A program made the translations under genes and the position numbers. DNA of 64,000 nt from NCBI GenBank assembly GCA_950022655.1, contig OX465587.1:24121716-24185715 (forward strand), given 5' to 3'. Shown here piece by piece: positions 1 through 8,977 of this stretch. Position 1 is the stretch's first letter. Each line of letters starts with the position of its first letter. Source of the stretch: Alentia gelatinosa (Eukaryota; Annelida; Polychaeta; Phyllodocida; Polynoidae). The notes under the pieces were generated by a model. It saw nothing but the letters and a program-made list of their open reading frames with translations. It was not told the origin of the DNA and ran no database searches.

Positions 1-233
1 ATCTTAACCATTGCTTTTATTTCAAAATTTCTGAAATTCCGCGTACATAATTAATGGATGGTCCTTTAGGGCTGAGGCTGCGTGTGGAGGTTCAAAACCA
101 TTGTACATAGAAGTGAATGATGCTCAATCTTTGTTTTTATACAAGAAAAATAACTTCATAAACTGGAAATGGGAAGGTGGGTGGGGGTGGGCGCTTCAGT
201 TTTGCATTCACGAGAAAGTAAATTCGGAGTCCT

Positions 234-483
234 AAGTGCTGATTCCACCAAGAGGATGCATATGCCGTGATATGTCTTGGTGTATCTTGTTACGTCGTAT
301 CTCCTATGTCACACAAAAAAGCCGTGCGGTGTCGGGTGTATGTTTTGGTGCTCCACCACCGCGACACCTCAGGGAACATTGCGACAATTAGGCACGCGAT
401 TATTCAAACCTAGCCCGATTTAGAAAGACAACCAAACCGGGACTAATCTCGCTACATCTTGTGTGTTGGTGGAATCAGCACTT
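234..483. mobile_element. MITE, TIR core CCACCAA, copy 1
   Basis: The element is bounded by an inverted repeat of about 18 bp: AAGTGCTGATTCCACCAA on the left and its exact complement ending GGAATCAGCACTT on the right. The interior has no open frame. The copy at 1354-1589 carries the same interior in the opposite orientation, including a block reading GGTGCTCCACCACCGCGACA here. Flanking TA dinucleotides suggest a TA target duplication, but that is not certain. It is a non-autonomous DNA transposon. Confidence 0.75.
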
Positions 484-1282
484 TATTTATTCATATCAAT
501 GTTCAGGATTTTCGTAACAGTCCAATACAGGGTCATGAGTAGACTTGCTGAAGTCTTTGATTATGAACATTAATGATTAAACCAAATTAAGATAAAAGTA
601 TGTTGCAGTGTGACTGGTCCAGGAATCGGGAACCTGTATGAGGAGAGTAGGGATAGGGTAGGTGAAGGGATATAGGGACTGGGGCCAGTATAGGTCATGA
701 CTGATGAGGTTCTATATGGGTTCCTGAAAATGTGACTGTGGGGAGTTTCCGTCATGGTGGCGCCCTCCAGGGAGTGTGGCGGTCAGGAATTGCTGATTGC
801 TGATAAGGGATAGTCTACAAGGTCGCACCCTCAGATGTCCAGACACTCAGGGCTTCGTCTCTCCTCCCCGAAACTTTCCGAGTCCAAAATACATGCGGTA
901 TTTTGATTGATGTAGCTCCGAAAGCATCGTCGCATCGTCACAGTCGCTGCCGCCGGTACCCTTCCGCTCCCATCAATAACGCCTGGGTGTCGTTTATAGC
1001 CCCATAAAACATGTGCACCGATCGCGAGGCTTCAGCAGCTGGGCCTTTGACATTCACTGGCATGCCGATAATTCCCATTTCACCCCATCCAAACAAATTT
1101 GTCGTGTCGGTGTAAATATAGAGTAGATAATTCAATCTCATTGTTGACAATTGGTGTTATTACATCCGCCGCCTCCGGTGCATCGTGAGGTGAATAGGTA
1201 CTGTGATCACTTCTACTTCCGCTAAAACCGCTATAGTACACTGTGTTGTAAATTCTGACCTCTCTCCCTAAGCACTACCATA
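484..1282. other. No gene recognised
   Basis: The open frames here are short and show no domain, codon bias or splice context. A motif of about 40 bp near 827-868 (CCTCAGATGTCC followed by GCTTCGTCTCTCC) recurs near 2850-2890. This suggests an old dispersed repeat, but the copies are too diverged to define. Confidence 0.5.
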
Positions 1283-1353
1283 CGACCAATACAGGTGTTT
1301 CTGTTCAACGCCACCTGATGATTATTCAAAACCCAACAATTATTCAAAACCCC

Positions 1354-1589
1354 AAAGGGCCGATTCCACCAACACACACGATGTAGCAAGATTCGGCCCG
1401 ATTTGGTTGCCATGCTAGATCGGGCTATGATTGAATCGCCGCGTGCCTATTTGTCATGATGTGTCTTGAGATGTTGCGGTGGTGGAGCACCAAAATATAC
1501 ACCCGGACACATTGCGACACAGTAAGACACTACAAGACATATCAAGATATACCAGGGCAAATCCATCCTGTTGGTGGAGTCGGCCCTTT
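1354..1589. mobile_element. MITE, TIR core CCACCAA, inverted copy 2
   Basis: The termini are AAAGGGCCGATTCCACCAA on the left and TTGGTGGAGTCGGCCCTTT on the right, a near-perfect inverted repeat. The interior is the reverse complement of the 234-483 element, so this is the same family in the other orientation. A truncated third copy begins directly after it. Confidence 0.75.
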
Positions 1590-1653
1590 AGCAAGACAAC
1601 CATATCATGAGCTATCTCGCTTTATCTTGTGTGTTGGTGGAATCACCACTTTA
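1590..1653 (+). mobile_element. Truncated MITE end, same family
   Basis: This 60-bp tract matches the right-hand end of the 234-483 element (AAGACAACCA, then ATCTTGTGTGTTGGTGGAAT, then CACTTTA) in the same orientation. Only the terminus is present. Together with the adjacent inverted copy, it interrupts a larger dispersed repeat whose halves lie at about 1283-1320 and 1654-2165. Confidence 0.6.
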
Positions 1654-2165
1654 GTGAGGCCGGTGCTCGGACAGACACGGCCGAGTCCGCCCACATGCCT
1701 ATAGGGATACACAACACTCACAGCTAGAGTGTGAACGGTGGGTGTGATTGCAGGAGTGTAGGTTTTGGACAGATTAGACTGCTGGAACAATCAAAGGCAT
1801 TGTATCAACAAGTCTGGACTATCTAAACTTTAGGGTTGATAATTATTTTGGTTTTAACTTGGAGAAAGATAAGCATGAATTATGTATTATTGTATAGCCA
1901 ATTTCGGTGATCATCTTATATATGTTATATCTAAAGTATTATTGATGCAATATGCATGTATAACATACCAGATTTGGGCTAGGATACCATAGTATACAAT
2001 GCAACTATCATAAGATCTCTGGGAATGAGATACTCGGGTATTACAAACGTATTACTGTCATACCCCCAGTGAGCCAATGCTAAAGAATACCTGGCCAGGA
2101 GTTCGTTTGGCTGCAAGCATTGCGTAACCAAGAAGAAACGGTGCGACACCGGCCTCTGGAAAAAG
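1654..2165 (+). repeat. Dispersed repeat, copy 1 (partner in SBDS intron 5)
   Basis: About 500 bp align by eye with 40070-40600 in the same orientation. Shared blocks include GTGTGAACGGTGGGTGTGAT, AACAAGTCTGG, CCAATGCTAAAGAATAC and GGTGCGACACC, all in the same order. A short upstream piece at 1283-1320 (TACAGGTGTT, then CGCCACCTGATG) matches 40022-40053, so the MITEs at 1354-1653 were inserted into this repeat. It has no open frame and no clear termini, so its transposon class is unknown. Confidence 0.75.
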
Positions 2166-3678
2166 GTCTAGTGACTCACATAGGTGCCGCCCTACAGGAG
2201 GTGATTATATAAGCAGACATCCCGGTCGACTTCTGTGTGTAGTGGTCATTGTAGTAGCAGTTCTAATTGCTCATCAAACGTAGCTTCAGATATCTCAACC
2301 ACCAAGAATTATCTCCCTTAGAATTCTTGTCTCGAGTTTGACCTAACCCAATTAGCAAATCAGGCTAATTTGCATTTGACGGATTTACATAGGAACTGTA
2401 CTGATAAATATAGAGCTCTTCAATTCTTTAAAAACACAAAGATGGAGACCTATGTCTTTTTCAAAACCTAAATAAGCAGTACAAGACATGTATTATTCTC
2501 TGTGAAAATTAGGAGAAAATAATATGGGTTTTGCTATGTGAAAAGAAAATCGACGTTTTAGAATGTCTATATAATTCTACTGTAATATCCCATTGATCTC
2601 TTAATCAAAAACTTGCACATCGATATTCTTAGTTGAAACTCATCATTCTCAATTTACAGAAACCTTGATATGGGTTTTACTTTTCAAGGTAAATTGTCCG
2701 TTACGCCGGTAAGCTTTAGTTGAAATCGTCCCGGAATAAATCAAAGTGATATACATTTACTGGACTGTGGACGGTTAATTACCAGCAGTCACTGGAATAG
2801 GCTAAATGAAGTGCAGATGGGGTGATGAAAGGAAGTAATTACACAGAAACCCTCAGATGTCCCGCTACACAGAGCTTCGTCTCTCCTTGCCTATACTCAT
2901 TGAGGGTAAATTCTGCTCAGAGTTCACAGATAGAGTAAATATCCTTTATTTTTTGGTTAGACATCCCTGTGACTTTGTTGTATCTTAATAACACCCAGTT
3001 ACATGGAGTATGAACGTCCTTAGGTGAACTCTTATTGGTGCCACTTTTTTGCATGTCCCGAATGCTAAGTGGGTTACAAGGACATCAACGTCTCTCGGTG
3101 GTCTCACTGATATTGACGATCCTGGAAAATCCAACCACCCCTCGTACACTATATTGACAATGCCAGTGCTACCTTGACATGCCAGGGGGATGAATGGTTC
3201 TTCAGTTTTATATGGACCCCATGCTCGAATACAACAGGCTTCTATACTAACTTACTATATGAAGCACTCCATGCCTGTGCGACGGATCCGTCGCATATCA
3301 TGAACATCTCATGATGTGCGATGCGACGGCACGCAGGTCCGGCCACACTGGGGAGATATGTCGAGATATAGATGTGACTGTATGTAAACCTAACTCCATT
3401 GAGGGGTTTCACCAGTCTCTAATCTCTTCCCGATCACACATTCTTTGCCCGACGGATATCCGTCAGATCAGTCAAAATCGCTGCCTTCTGTCGCTTTATT
3501 ATCAACCTAATACAAAGTGTCCGTAGGAAACACATAGGGAGTCTGCATGGACATACCCGGCGCATACGGATGTGTTGTATGCTCCGGGTGGCGCATATGG
3601 AGAAATAGTGCGTACAGTATAAGAACCTTGAGAAAGTCTTGTAAGGACCTATAATGGTTGACTGGACATTAAATCAAT
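2166..3678. other. No gene recognised
   Basis: This is AT-rich unique sequence. The longest frame, a 71-codon plus-strand one at 3311-3526, has no recognisable domain or splice context. No RNA gene or structured repeat was seen. Confidence 0.5.
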
Positions 3679-3904
3679 TAGGTAATTATCCGAGTTCTTA
3701 CCTTGGAGCCTTGGTAGAAGTATGAAAGAGAATTAAGGTTCTTCCGAGCCTAGGGGCACTATCTGAGTGCCCTGGGGTAACAGGGTCTTTCGCTGATACA
3801 CGTCCGTTCACTCCGGGTATGCGCGCGGGACTGATTACTACGCGGTACTATCTACCGGTTGCCCTAGGGCTACGAAGAAAGTAGTCCCTATGGCGAGTAA
3901 GAAC
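3679..3904 (+). mobile_element. Internally deleted DIRS derivative (both termini, no genes)
   Basis: The left part (TAGGTAATTATCC through GGGTAACAGGG) matches the outer extension of the right terminus of the DIRS element at 7043-12479. The right part matches that element's other terminus: CTCCGGGTATGCGCGCGGGA, then CTGATTACTACGCGGTAC, a hairpin with GTAGTCCC, then GGCGAGTAAGAAC. The element is 226 bp, has both outer ends in the order expected of a complete DIRS element, and lacks all coding sequence. Unlike the big element's own left terminus, this copy still has the GTAGTCCC hairpin. Confidence 0.75.
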
Positions 3905-4289
3905 CAAACAAACAAACCAAGTCGATGCAGCTGGAAGCAACTCAAGTTTAGACCAAATAGTTCATCGCTCAATGGAGGCGCGGAGCATACGACCCAGGTC
4001 TTGCCTGCCCTTGCCATCCACGGTTGGCACTGAATGGTATTTTTTCAGGTGCCTTTGTCACAACTGAAATATTATTATGAGTGTATGAAAATGCCATCAC
4101 CTGTAAAACCTTCTTAATATAGCTACCACACTGAAGACAGTGAGGCAGATGCGGAGGTACACGATGCAGGGACTGAGGCAAGTCGAAATTGAGAAGGACA
4201 TTTGTAGGAAAAAAATTGATTAAAATTTCGTTCAGAGTAACACGGCCTATATACAGGTTATGCCCTAGGGCATAAAGGTTCAACCCCTT
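3905..4289. other. No gene recognised
   Basis: A long minus-strand open frame (about 170 codons) crosses this stretch and the repeat after it. Its reading comes largely from a transposon terminus, so I do not call a gene. Confidence 0.5.
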
Positions 4290-4460
4290 AAGGGGCCATC
4301 CATAAAGTACGTATGCACTGAGGGGTTGGAAGGGGGGTAAAACATTTTGGAAATTTTGTGTATGCCCCTCTTTTTTGTTATATCGCGTACCGTACAAGAT
4401 TGGGAGTAGGGGGTGGGGTCTGAAGAAATGTCTGCCTCTTGGAGGGGGGGGGGGGGGGTG
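4290..4460. mobile_element. GGGGCCATCCATAAAGTA-type MITE, fragment
   Basis: The left end AGGGGCCATCCATAAAGTAC is a terminus shared with copies near 31.3, 49.8, 51.6, 54.6 and 57.1 kb. The interior shows the family's runs (GGAAATTTTGTGTATGCCCC) and ends in a long G tract at 4443-4458. No matching right terminus is visible, so this copy is truncated or replaced by the G run. Confidence 0.6.
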
Positions 4461-4974
4461 TTGAAAAGCGGCGATCGTCATCAGCAGCTGGTGGCGGCCT
4501 TTGTGGGGCGTTAGGGTGGTTGTACTGTGAGCAGCCAGGTGGGAGATATGTCAACATCTTAATTATACAGGAATTATACATCATTTCTAGTTTTCCTTCA
4601 TGGCAAGAGCGCAACCTAGTATTAGGGAATATTGAAATTCACTCTGAAAATCTTGAAATTTGGGATACGAGTAGTTCATCTCTTGTATCACAGGGTCCCA
4701 ACACAAAATACGCTGAGTTGAAGAATTACACTAGCCAAAAAGTGTAGTGCTTTCCCAAATGGTGAGGCAAGCCATTCTGTGTTATCAAGCATGTCATTAC
4801 CTGGGTGATGATTGCTTTGTAATGACTAACCTTGAGACACTTTAACGGCCTACATATTATCATGCCTCCCCTGGCCACTTCAACTCTCATTTATGTCAGC
4901 CAACCCATGAGCCATCCGGTGGGTTGCTAATCCCCACCGGCAGATCCCTGATGTGAGCAGTATAATCCTATCGT
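4461..4974. other. No gene recognised
   Basis: A plus-strand frame of 102 codons (4439-4747) starts in the G homopolymer and has no domain. No other structure was seen before the palindrome at 4976. Confidence 0.45.
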
Positions 4975-4975
4975 A

Positions 4976-5285
4976 AAACTGGATGAGTTTTAATCTTGGC
5001 TCCCGTATCCCACGACTGGCGTTTGGCGTAGTGATATCACGAGGCGGAGCCGAGTGGTATCTGGAACCAAACGCCAGGAGTGGCATACGGGAGCCAAGAT
5101 TAAAACGAATCAGGTTTTGATTTTATCCTACCCCTCTCTACAATATTTTAATATCAAAATCATGAATGAAAATCATCAAAATTCCGTATGCCCCTAGTAG
5201 CATACAACGTCCGTATGCCAGTCAGCGTGGCATACGGAATCTCAATGTTAAGCCTATTGGATTTTATATTAGGGGTAGGATAATT
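4976..5285. repeat. Composite palindromic element, locus 1
   Basis: A 40-bp inverted repeat occupies 4987-5026 and 5067-5106 (arms start GTTTTAATCTTGGCTCCCGT, about three mismatches). It is followed by a second module bounded by TTTTATCCTACCCCT (from 5120) and AGGGGTAGGATAA (ending 5283), which are inverted to each other. Inside that module the word CCGTATGCC or its complement GGCATACGG, taken from the palindrome arm, recurs three times. The module also carries GTTAAGCCTATTGG. The same architecture with different arm sequence is present at 52544-52822. It has no open frame. Confidence 0.7.
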
Positions 5286-5535
5286 TACTATATACCCATG
5301 CCGCATACACTGTAATTACGCACCGTTTTGTCATATGACGTAAAAATACCGTACGGAACACTGTTCCGTACGGCAAAATACCGAGCACGGTTCTGTTGTA
5401 CGCGTTGACTAAAATATCAGTTGTTGGGCAAAATTGAATTAATCATTTTTCATTCATTTCGGGTATGTAGTAAATATACAATTTACAGTTTGTACCTTAT
5501 ACAGCATGGTCAGGACGTTCTATAGAAGTCCTACT
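5286..5535. repeat. Companion palindrome repeat, partner at 51.05-51.4 kb
   Basis: It begins CTATATACCCATGCC and carries a perfect 25-bp palindrome at 5349-5373 (CCGTACGGAACA, C, then its complement). It ends with CAGCATGGTCAGGACGTTCT. All three blocks occur in the same order at 51056-51395. This copy lacks most of the long hairpin found in the 51-kb copy. Confidence 0.65.
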
Positions 5536-6512
5536 TACAAAGAGGGTAGACCCGTTTCCACAGAATAGAGACGCACCTTGTTTGAGTGGTTACGTAATTC
5601 CTGCAGCCAACAATCACATAGCAACAACTTCTTAATCATTGGAGTACTAAGTGTATGGCCCTAATACGGCTAAAATACCCGATTAGTTTAATTCTTGGGA
5701 AGATACAGTGATTGCATCGTACTCTATTGTATGCCAGCTCCAATTTGGTGGGCTAAACATGCATATCGTCATGGCATTACTTCAGATATGGTTAGGAAAA
5801 TGTTATCAGTCCATTTTATTTCATTCTGATGATGCAAATGAGTAGAATAAAGTGCAATGTCCAGTTTGACCCCACCCAGTAGGCCAATATTCACTTGGTT
5901 AGTATGTGAAAAGACGTGGCGTATCAATATTTCACCTCCTTTTTCCCTACTTCGGGGCACACGCCCTAGCGGAACGGACAACAATTAAACTCAATATTCA
6001 CTTGGTTAGTTATAAAGGAAATTGCAATTCTTCCCCAAACAAGTATGGTGATATCTAATTGCACATTTACCATACATCGATTCTCGGAAAATATGAAGAA
6101 AATGGCATGGTTTTTGCTATGTCTTTTTTTAATAATTTTGATATATTCTTTTTCTTTTTTTTTATATATTCTATTATAATTTCATCGTGACATTAATTAC
6201 TATATTAAACATGGTGAATTATATACGTGTTCTACAATACTTGGAAATCATCATCCTTAATTTCTAGGAAAATTCAAGGGAATTTTGTCCTATGGGCCTT
6301 TAAGCCTATCAGACCTTGACATCTGTTCTCTGATAAGCAGCACTTAGCATTAGTAATTGACATTGTCATGTTTGACTAACCGTGAGCAAATATTAAAAAC
6401 GGAGAATTGCATCGGTTGGTCTTCAATGTCTACCACAGTAGGTGGACACCCCCCCCCCCCCCCCTCCTCCCTTAAGTGATCCTAGTTTGTGTGCAACCCA
6501 CACTTGTTCTAA
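5536..6512. other. No gene recognised
   Basis: AT-rich sequence with a C homopolymer at about 6450-6465. No open frame has domain content. Confidence 0.5.
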
Positions 6513-6606
6513 TAGGTAATTATTCGATTATTTACCTTGGTAAAAGTATGAAGGAGAATAAAGGTTCTTGGGAGCCTAGGGACACTTTTAAGTGCCCTAG
6601 GGTAAC
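6513..6606 (+). mobile_element. DIRS terminal-extension fragment
   Basis: The sequence TAGGTAATTATTCGATTA through CCCTAGGGTAACG matches the first 95 bp of the DIRS element at 7043. It includes the hairpin stem CCTAGGG with its complement CCCTAGG around a shorter variable stem. No other part of the element follows. Confidence 0.75.
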
Positions 6607-7042
6607 GATTTTGAAGAAAAAAAACACCTCTGCCCTCAATTACCGTACCACGTGGAACGGTCACGCTGCCATGCAACAAGACCGCGTGGAGGCACTGAAC
6701 GGAAAAAAAATGCTAATAGCAGTTTTTACTCTCTTTGTTCACAATAAATGACATGATTATATACACCGATATTCCAGAGTGAAATCATACGCAGACAGCA
6801 GTATTCTCTCGTCTCTATTGGAAATTCAACACAATGACTTAATATCCGGAAAAGAAGCTGCACAATAAGCTTCATTCTCCATTCATAAATCTGAATAATA
6901 CCACCCCAACGGCGACCATCCCATGTAGATTTCTGTGACCTAGACACTTTGAACCTTGGTCAATAGATGACGATGGTGAATGCCACCATCAGGATACAAT
7001 AAATTTGTGGCGTTAACTTTCACGTCATTAATATGTACATTA
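6607..7042. other. No gene recognised
   Basis: Short frames only. This is the sequence flanking the DIRS element on its 3' side. Confidence 0.5.
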
Positions 7043-7168
7043 TAGGTAATTATTCGATTACTTACCTTGGTAAAAGTATGAAGAAGAATTGAGGTTCTTG
7101 CGAAGCCTAGGGACTCTTTCGAGAGCCCTAGGGTAACAGGGAGAGTGTACCGCGTAGTAATCAGTCGT
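7043..7168 (-). repeat. DIRS right inverted terminal repeat with outer extension
   Basis: Positions 7043-7142 are the 100-bp outer extension. Its hairpin at about 7109-7135 pairs CCTAGGG, bulged A, CTCT, loop TTCG, AGAG, CCCTAGG. Positions 7139-7168 hold the block shared, inverted, with 12428-12455 at the other end. The 100-bp extension is repeated without mismatch, inverted, at 7282-7381. Confidence 0.85.
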
Positions 7169-7281
7169 GAGAGTGCGTATACCTGGCGTAATTAATATAA
7201 CTGGAAAAAATTTTATCTCCTAATTTGGGGAGTTTTTATTTTATTTTTTTTGTGCGTGGCTTGTTGGGGATGGAAGGAGGG

Positions 7282-7434
7282 TCCCTGTTACCCTAGGGCT
7301 CTCGAAAGAGTCCCTAGGCTTCGCAAGAACCTCAATTCTTCTTCATACTTTTACCAAGGTAAGTAATCGAATAATTACCTATTCTTACTCACCGTAGGGA
7401 CTACTTTCTTGTAGCCCAGGCTATCAGGGAGAGT
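7282..7434 (-). repeat. DIRS internal complementary region (ICR)
   Basis: Positions 7282-7381 are an exact reverse complement of the right terminal extension (7043-7142). They abut 7382-7434, which matches the left terminus (TTCTTACTC then GGCTATCAGGGAGAGT). The junction ATTACCTA-TTCTTACTC is what joining the right and left outer ends would give. In established DIRS-1 models this region templates completion and joining of the circular intermediate. The ICR retains a 22-nt hairpin segment with GTAGTCCC that the left terminus at 12448-12479 lacks. Confidence 0.85.
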
Positions 7435-8066
7435 TTTAAAGCACAAGAGATAAAGTTTTTTCCTTTTTTTTTCTTTTTTTTTATATATAAGATCGAAACC
7501 AAATTTTTACAAATGGTAAATCTTTATTGAACACAATGTAGGTAGCTTTTGGTGAAAACACCAGTACAATAGCTGCTTTGTAATACCTTCATGGTAATAG
7601 AGGTCCATATATCATGAAACAACTGTTTATGTTATAAAGTCCTTTTCAAACTACAATGTTTGCCAGGTAATAGTTATATGTCAGACATATACATCTTGTA
7701 AAAGGATCTTCTTCGTTATAATAAATATAAAAGAAGTAATCTTTTTAATATCATTGTAGGGTATCCTCTGATACATGATTACAGATCTGTTTAGAAGAAT
7801 CTTTGAGATTCTGATCAATCATTTTCACACCATACATTAGGTTAACCTTAACCTTATGTTCATACATGTTTGAACGTAAACCATGGTGAAAAAAGATGTT
7901 TGGATACAAACTTAATAGTAAGACTAGTGTCTATCTTATCACAATTATGGTAGCACCTTCACCAAATTTTCTCCATTAGGGAGAGATAATCACGTGACTA
8001 TAAGTATTCACAATTTACTTAAGGAGTCGTTGCAGTAGGGAGTCGTTGCAGTAGGAAAATAGATAA
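7435..8066. other. DIRS 3' untranslated spacer
   Basis: AT-rich sequence between the recombinase frame and the ICR, with no frame of note. A short direct repeat, GGAGTCGTTGCAGTAGG, occurs twice near 8023-8055. Confidence 0.6.
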
Positions 8067-8977
8067 TTAACTCAAATTTTCCAAAATCGTTGTTCCTACA
8101 GAAGAAGATTTCGTCTTCTCTATCGGTTTCTTATATTGCCTAGCCATTGTCTTTTCTTGTTTCCATGAACCATACGCAAGCACCGTGTTCATGTCTACGC
8201 CTAGAGCTACTGCTGCCGAGGTGCCGGCACCTCTGGTCGAATGTGCGGCATACTTTTCCATATTTATGCCCGCTGCTTTCAGCGTTTTCGTTACATACCT
8301 CGAAACCGTGTCTCTATGAACGGTTTTGTGTGGTTTCCTATATGAAATTATTAGTTCATCACTCTTCCTTAGATTTTCCGTTCGTTCTAAGTAACATTTT
8401 AGGGTTCGTACAACACATAACGATTTTTCTTTGTCGTAAGGTTCTAGTAAAACCGTTTGCAAAGCCTGGCCCGTTCTGGCCGTTTTCATAGGCTTACTTA
8501 AGATAAACCTCGCTTGATTCTCTTCTGTAAACGTTACGCAATTTTTGGATAATGCCAATAACACTTGGCCTCTCTGTCCCGAAATCAGGAGGAAGAGGAC
8601 TACGAATTTCAGTGTGAGTTGTTCCAGAGATAGATTTTTGTTTTTTCCCAAAGATTTTAGATATTTAAAAACGATTCCTACATCCCAGAATTCAGAATAT
8701 TTTGGCTGTGGTGGGTTTTGAGGTAAGCTGTTCTAATTGCTCTACACACCCAATAGTCCTTTCCCATTGTATCTCCATTCTCCAATTTTGGGAGCAATAT
8801 TGATAATGCGCATCTTGCTGCATTGATGGAGCCATATGCGTACTTATTGTCAGAAAGTGATTTCAGAAATTTGCAAACTTGGAAATTTGTAGGTTTTGTC
8901 GGATTTATTTTATTTATTAGGCAAAATGTTCGCCACTTCGCAATGTAAGTGTCATAGGTTTTCTTTGTCGAATCCTG
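8067..8977 (-). pseudogene. DIRS tyrosine recombinase (YR), frameshifted
   Basis: The C-terminal part (8067-8651, open upstream to about 8727) carries the YR catalytic set: Arg in SGQRGQVLL, the HxxR box in HSTRGAGTS, Trp in YGSWKQEKTMA, and the nucleophilic Tyr in ARQYKKP. The N-terminal SAM-like core-binding half (QDSTKKTYDTYIAKWRTF) is read from 8977 in a different frame and ends at a stop near 8676. A one-base shift near 8725-8730 therefore splits the domain. The frame begins just past the stop of the RT frame, with no ATG, so expression would need readthrough or another mechanism, or the copy is dead. In DIRS elements this enzyme integrates the circular DNA, replacing an integrase. Confidence 0.85.

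Noticed and set aside
3969..4481. 170-codon minus-strand open frame
   Set aside because: It runs through the GGGGCCATCCATAAAGTA MITE (reading YGWPLKG) and a poly-G tract (reading polyproline), with no domain or splice context.
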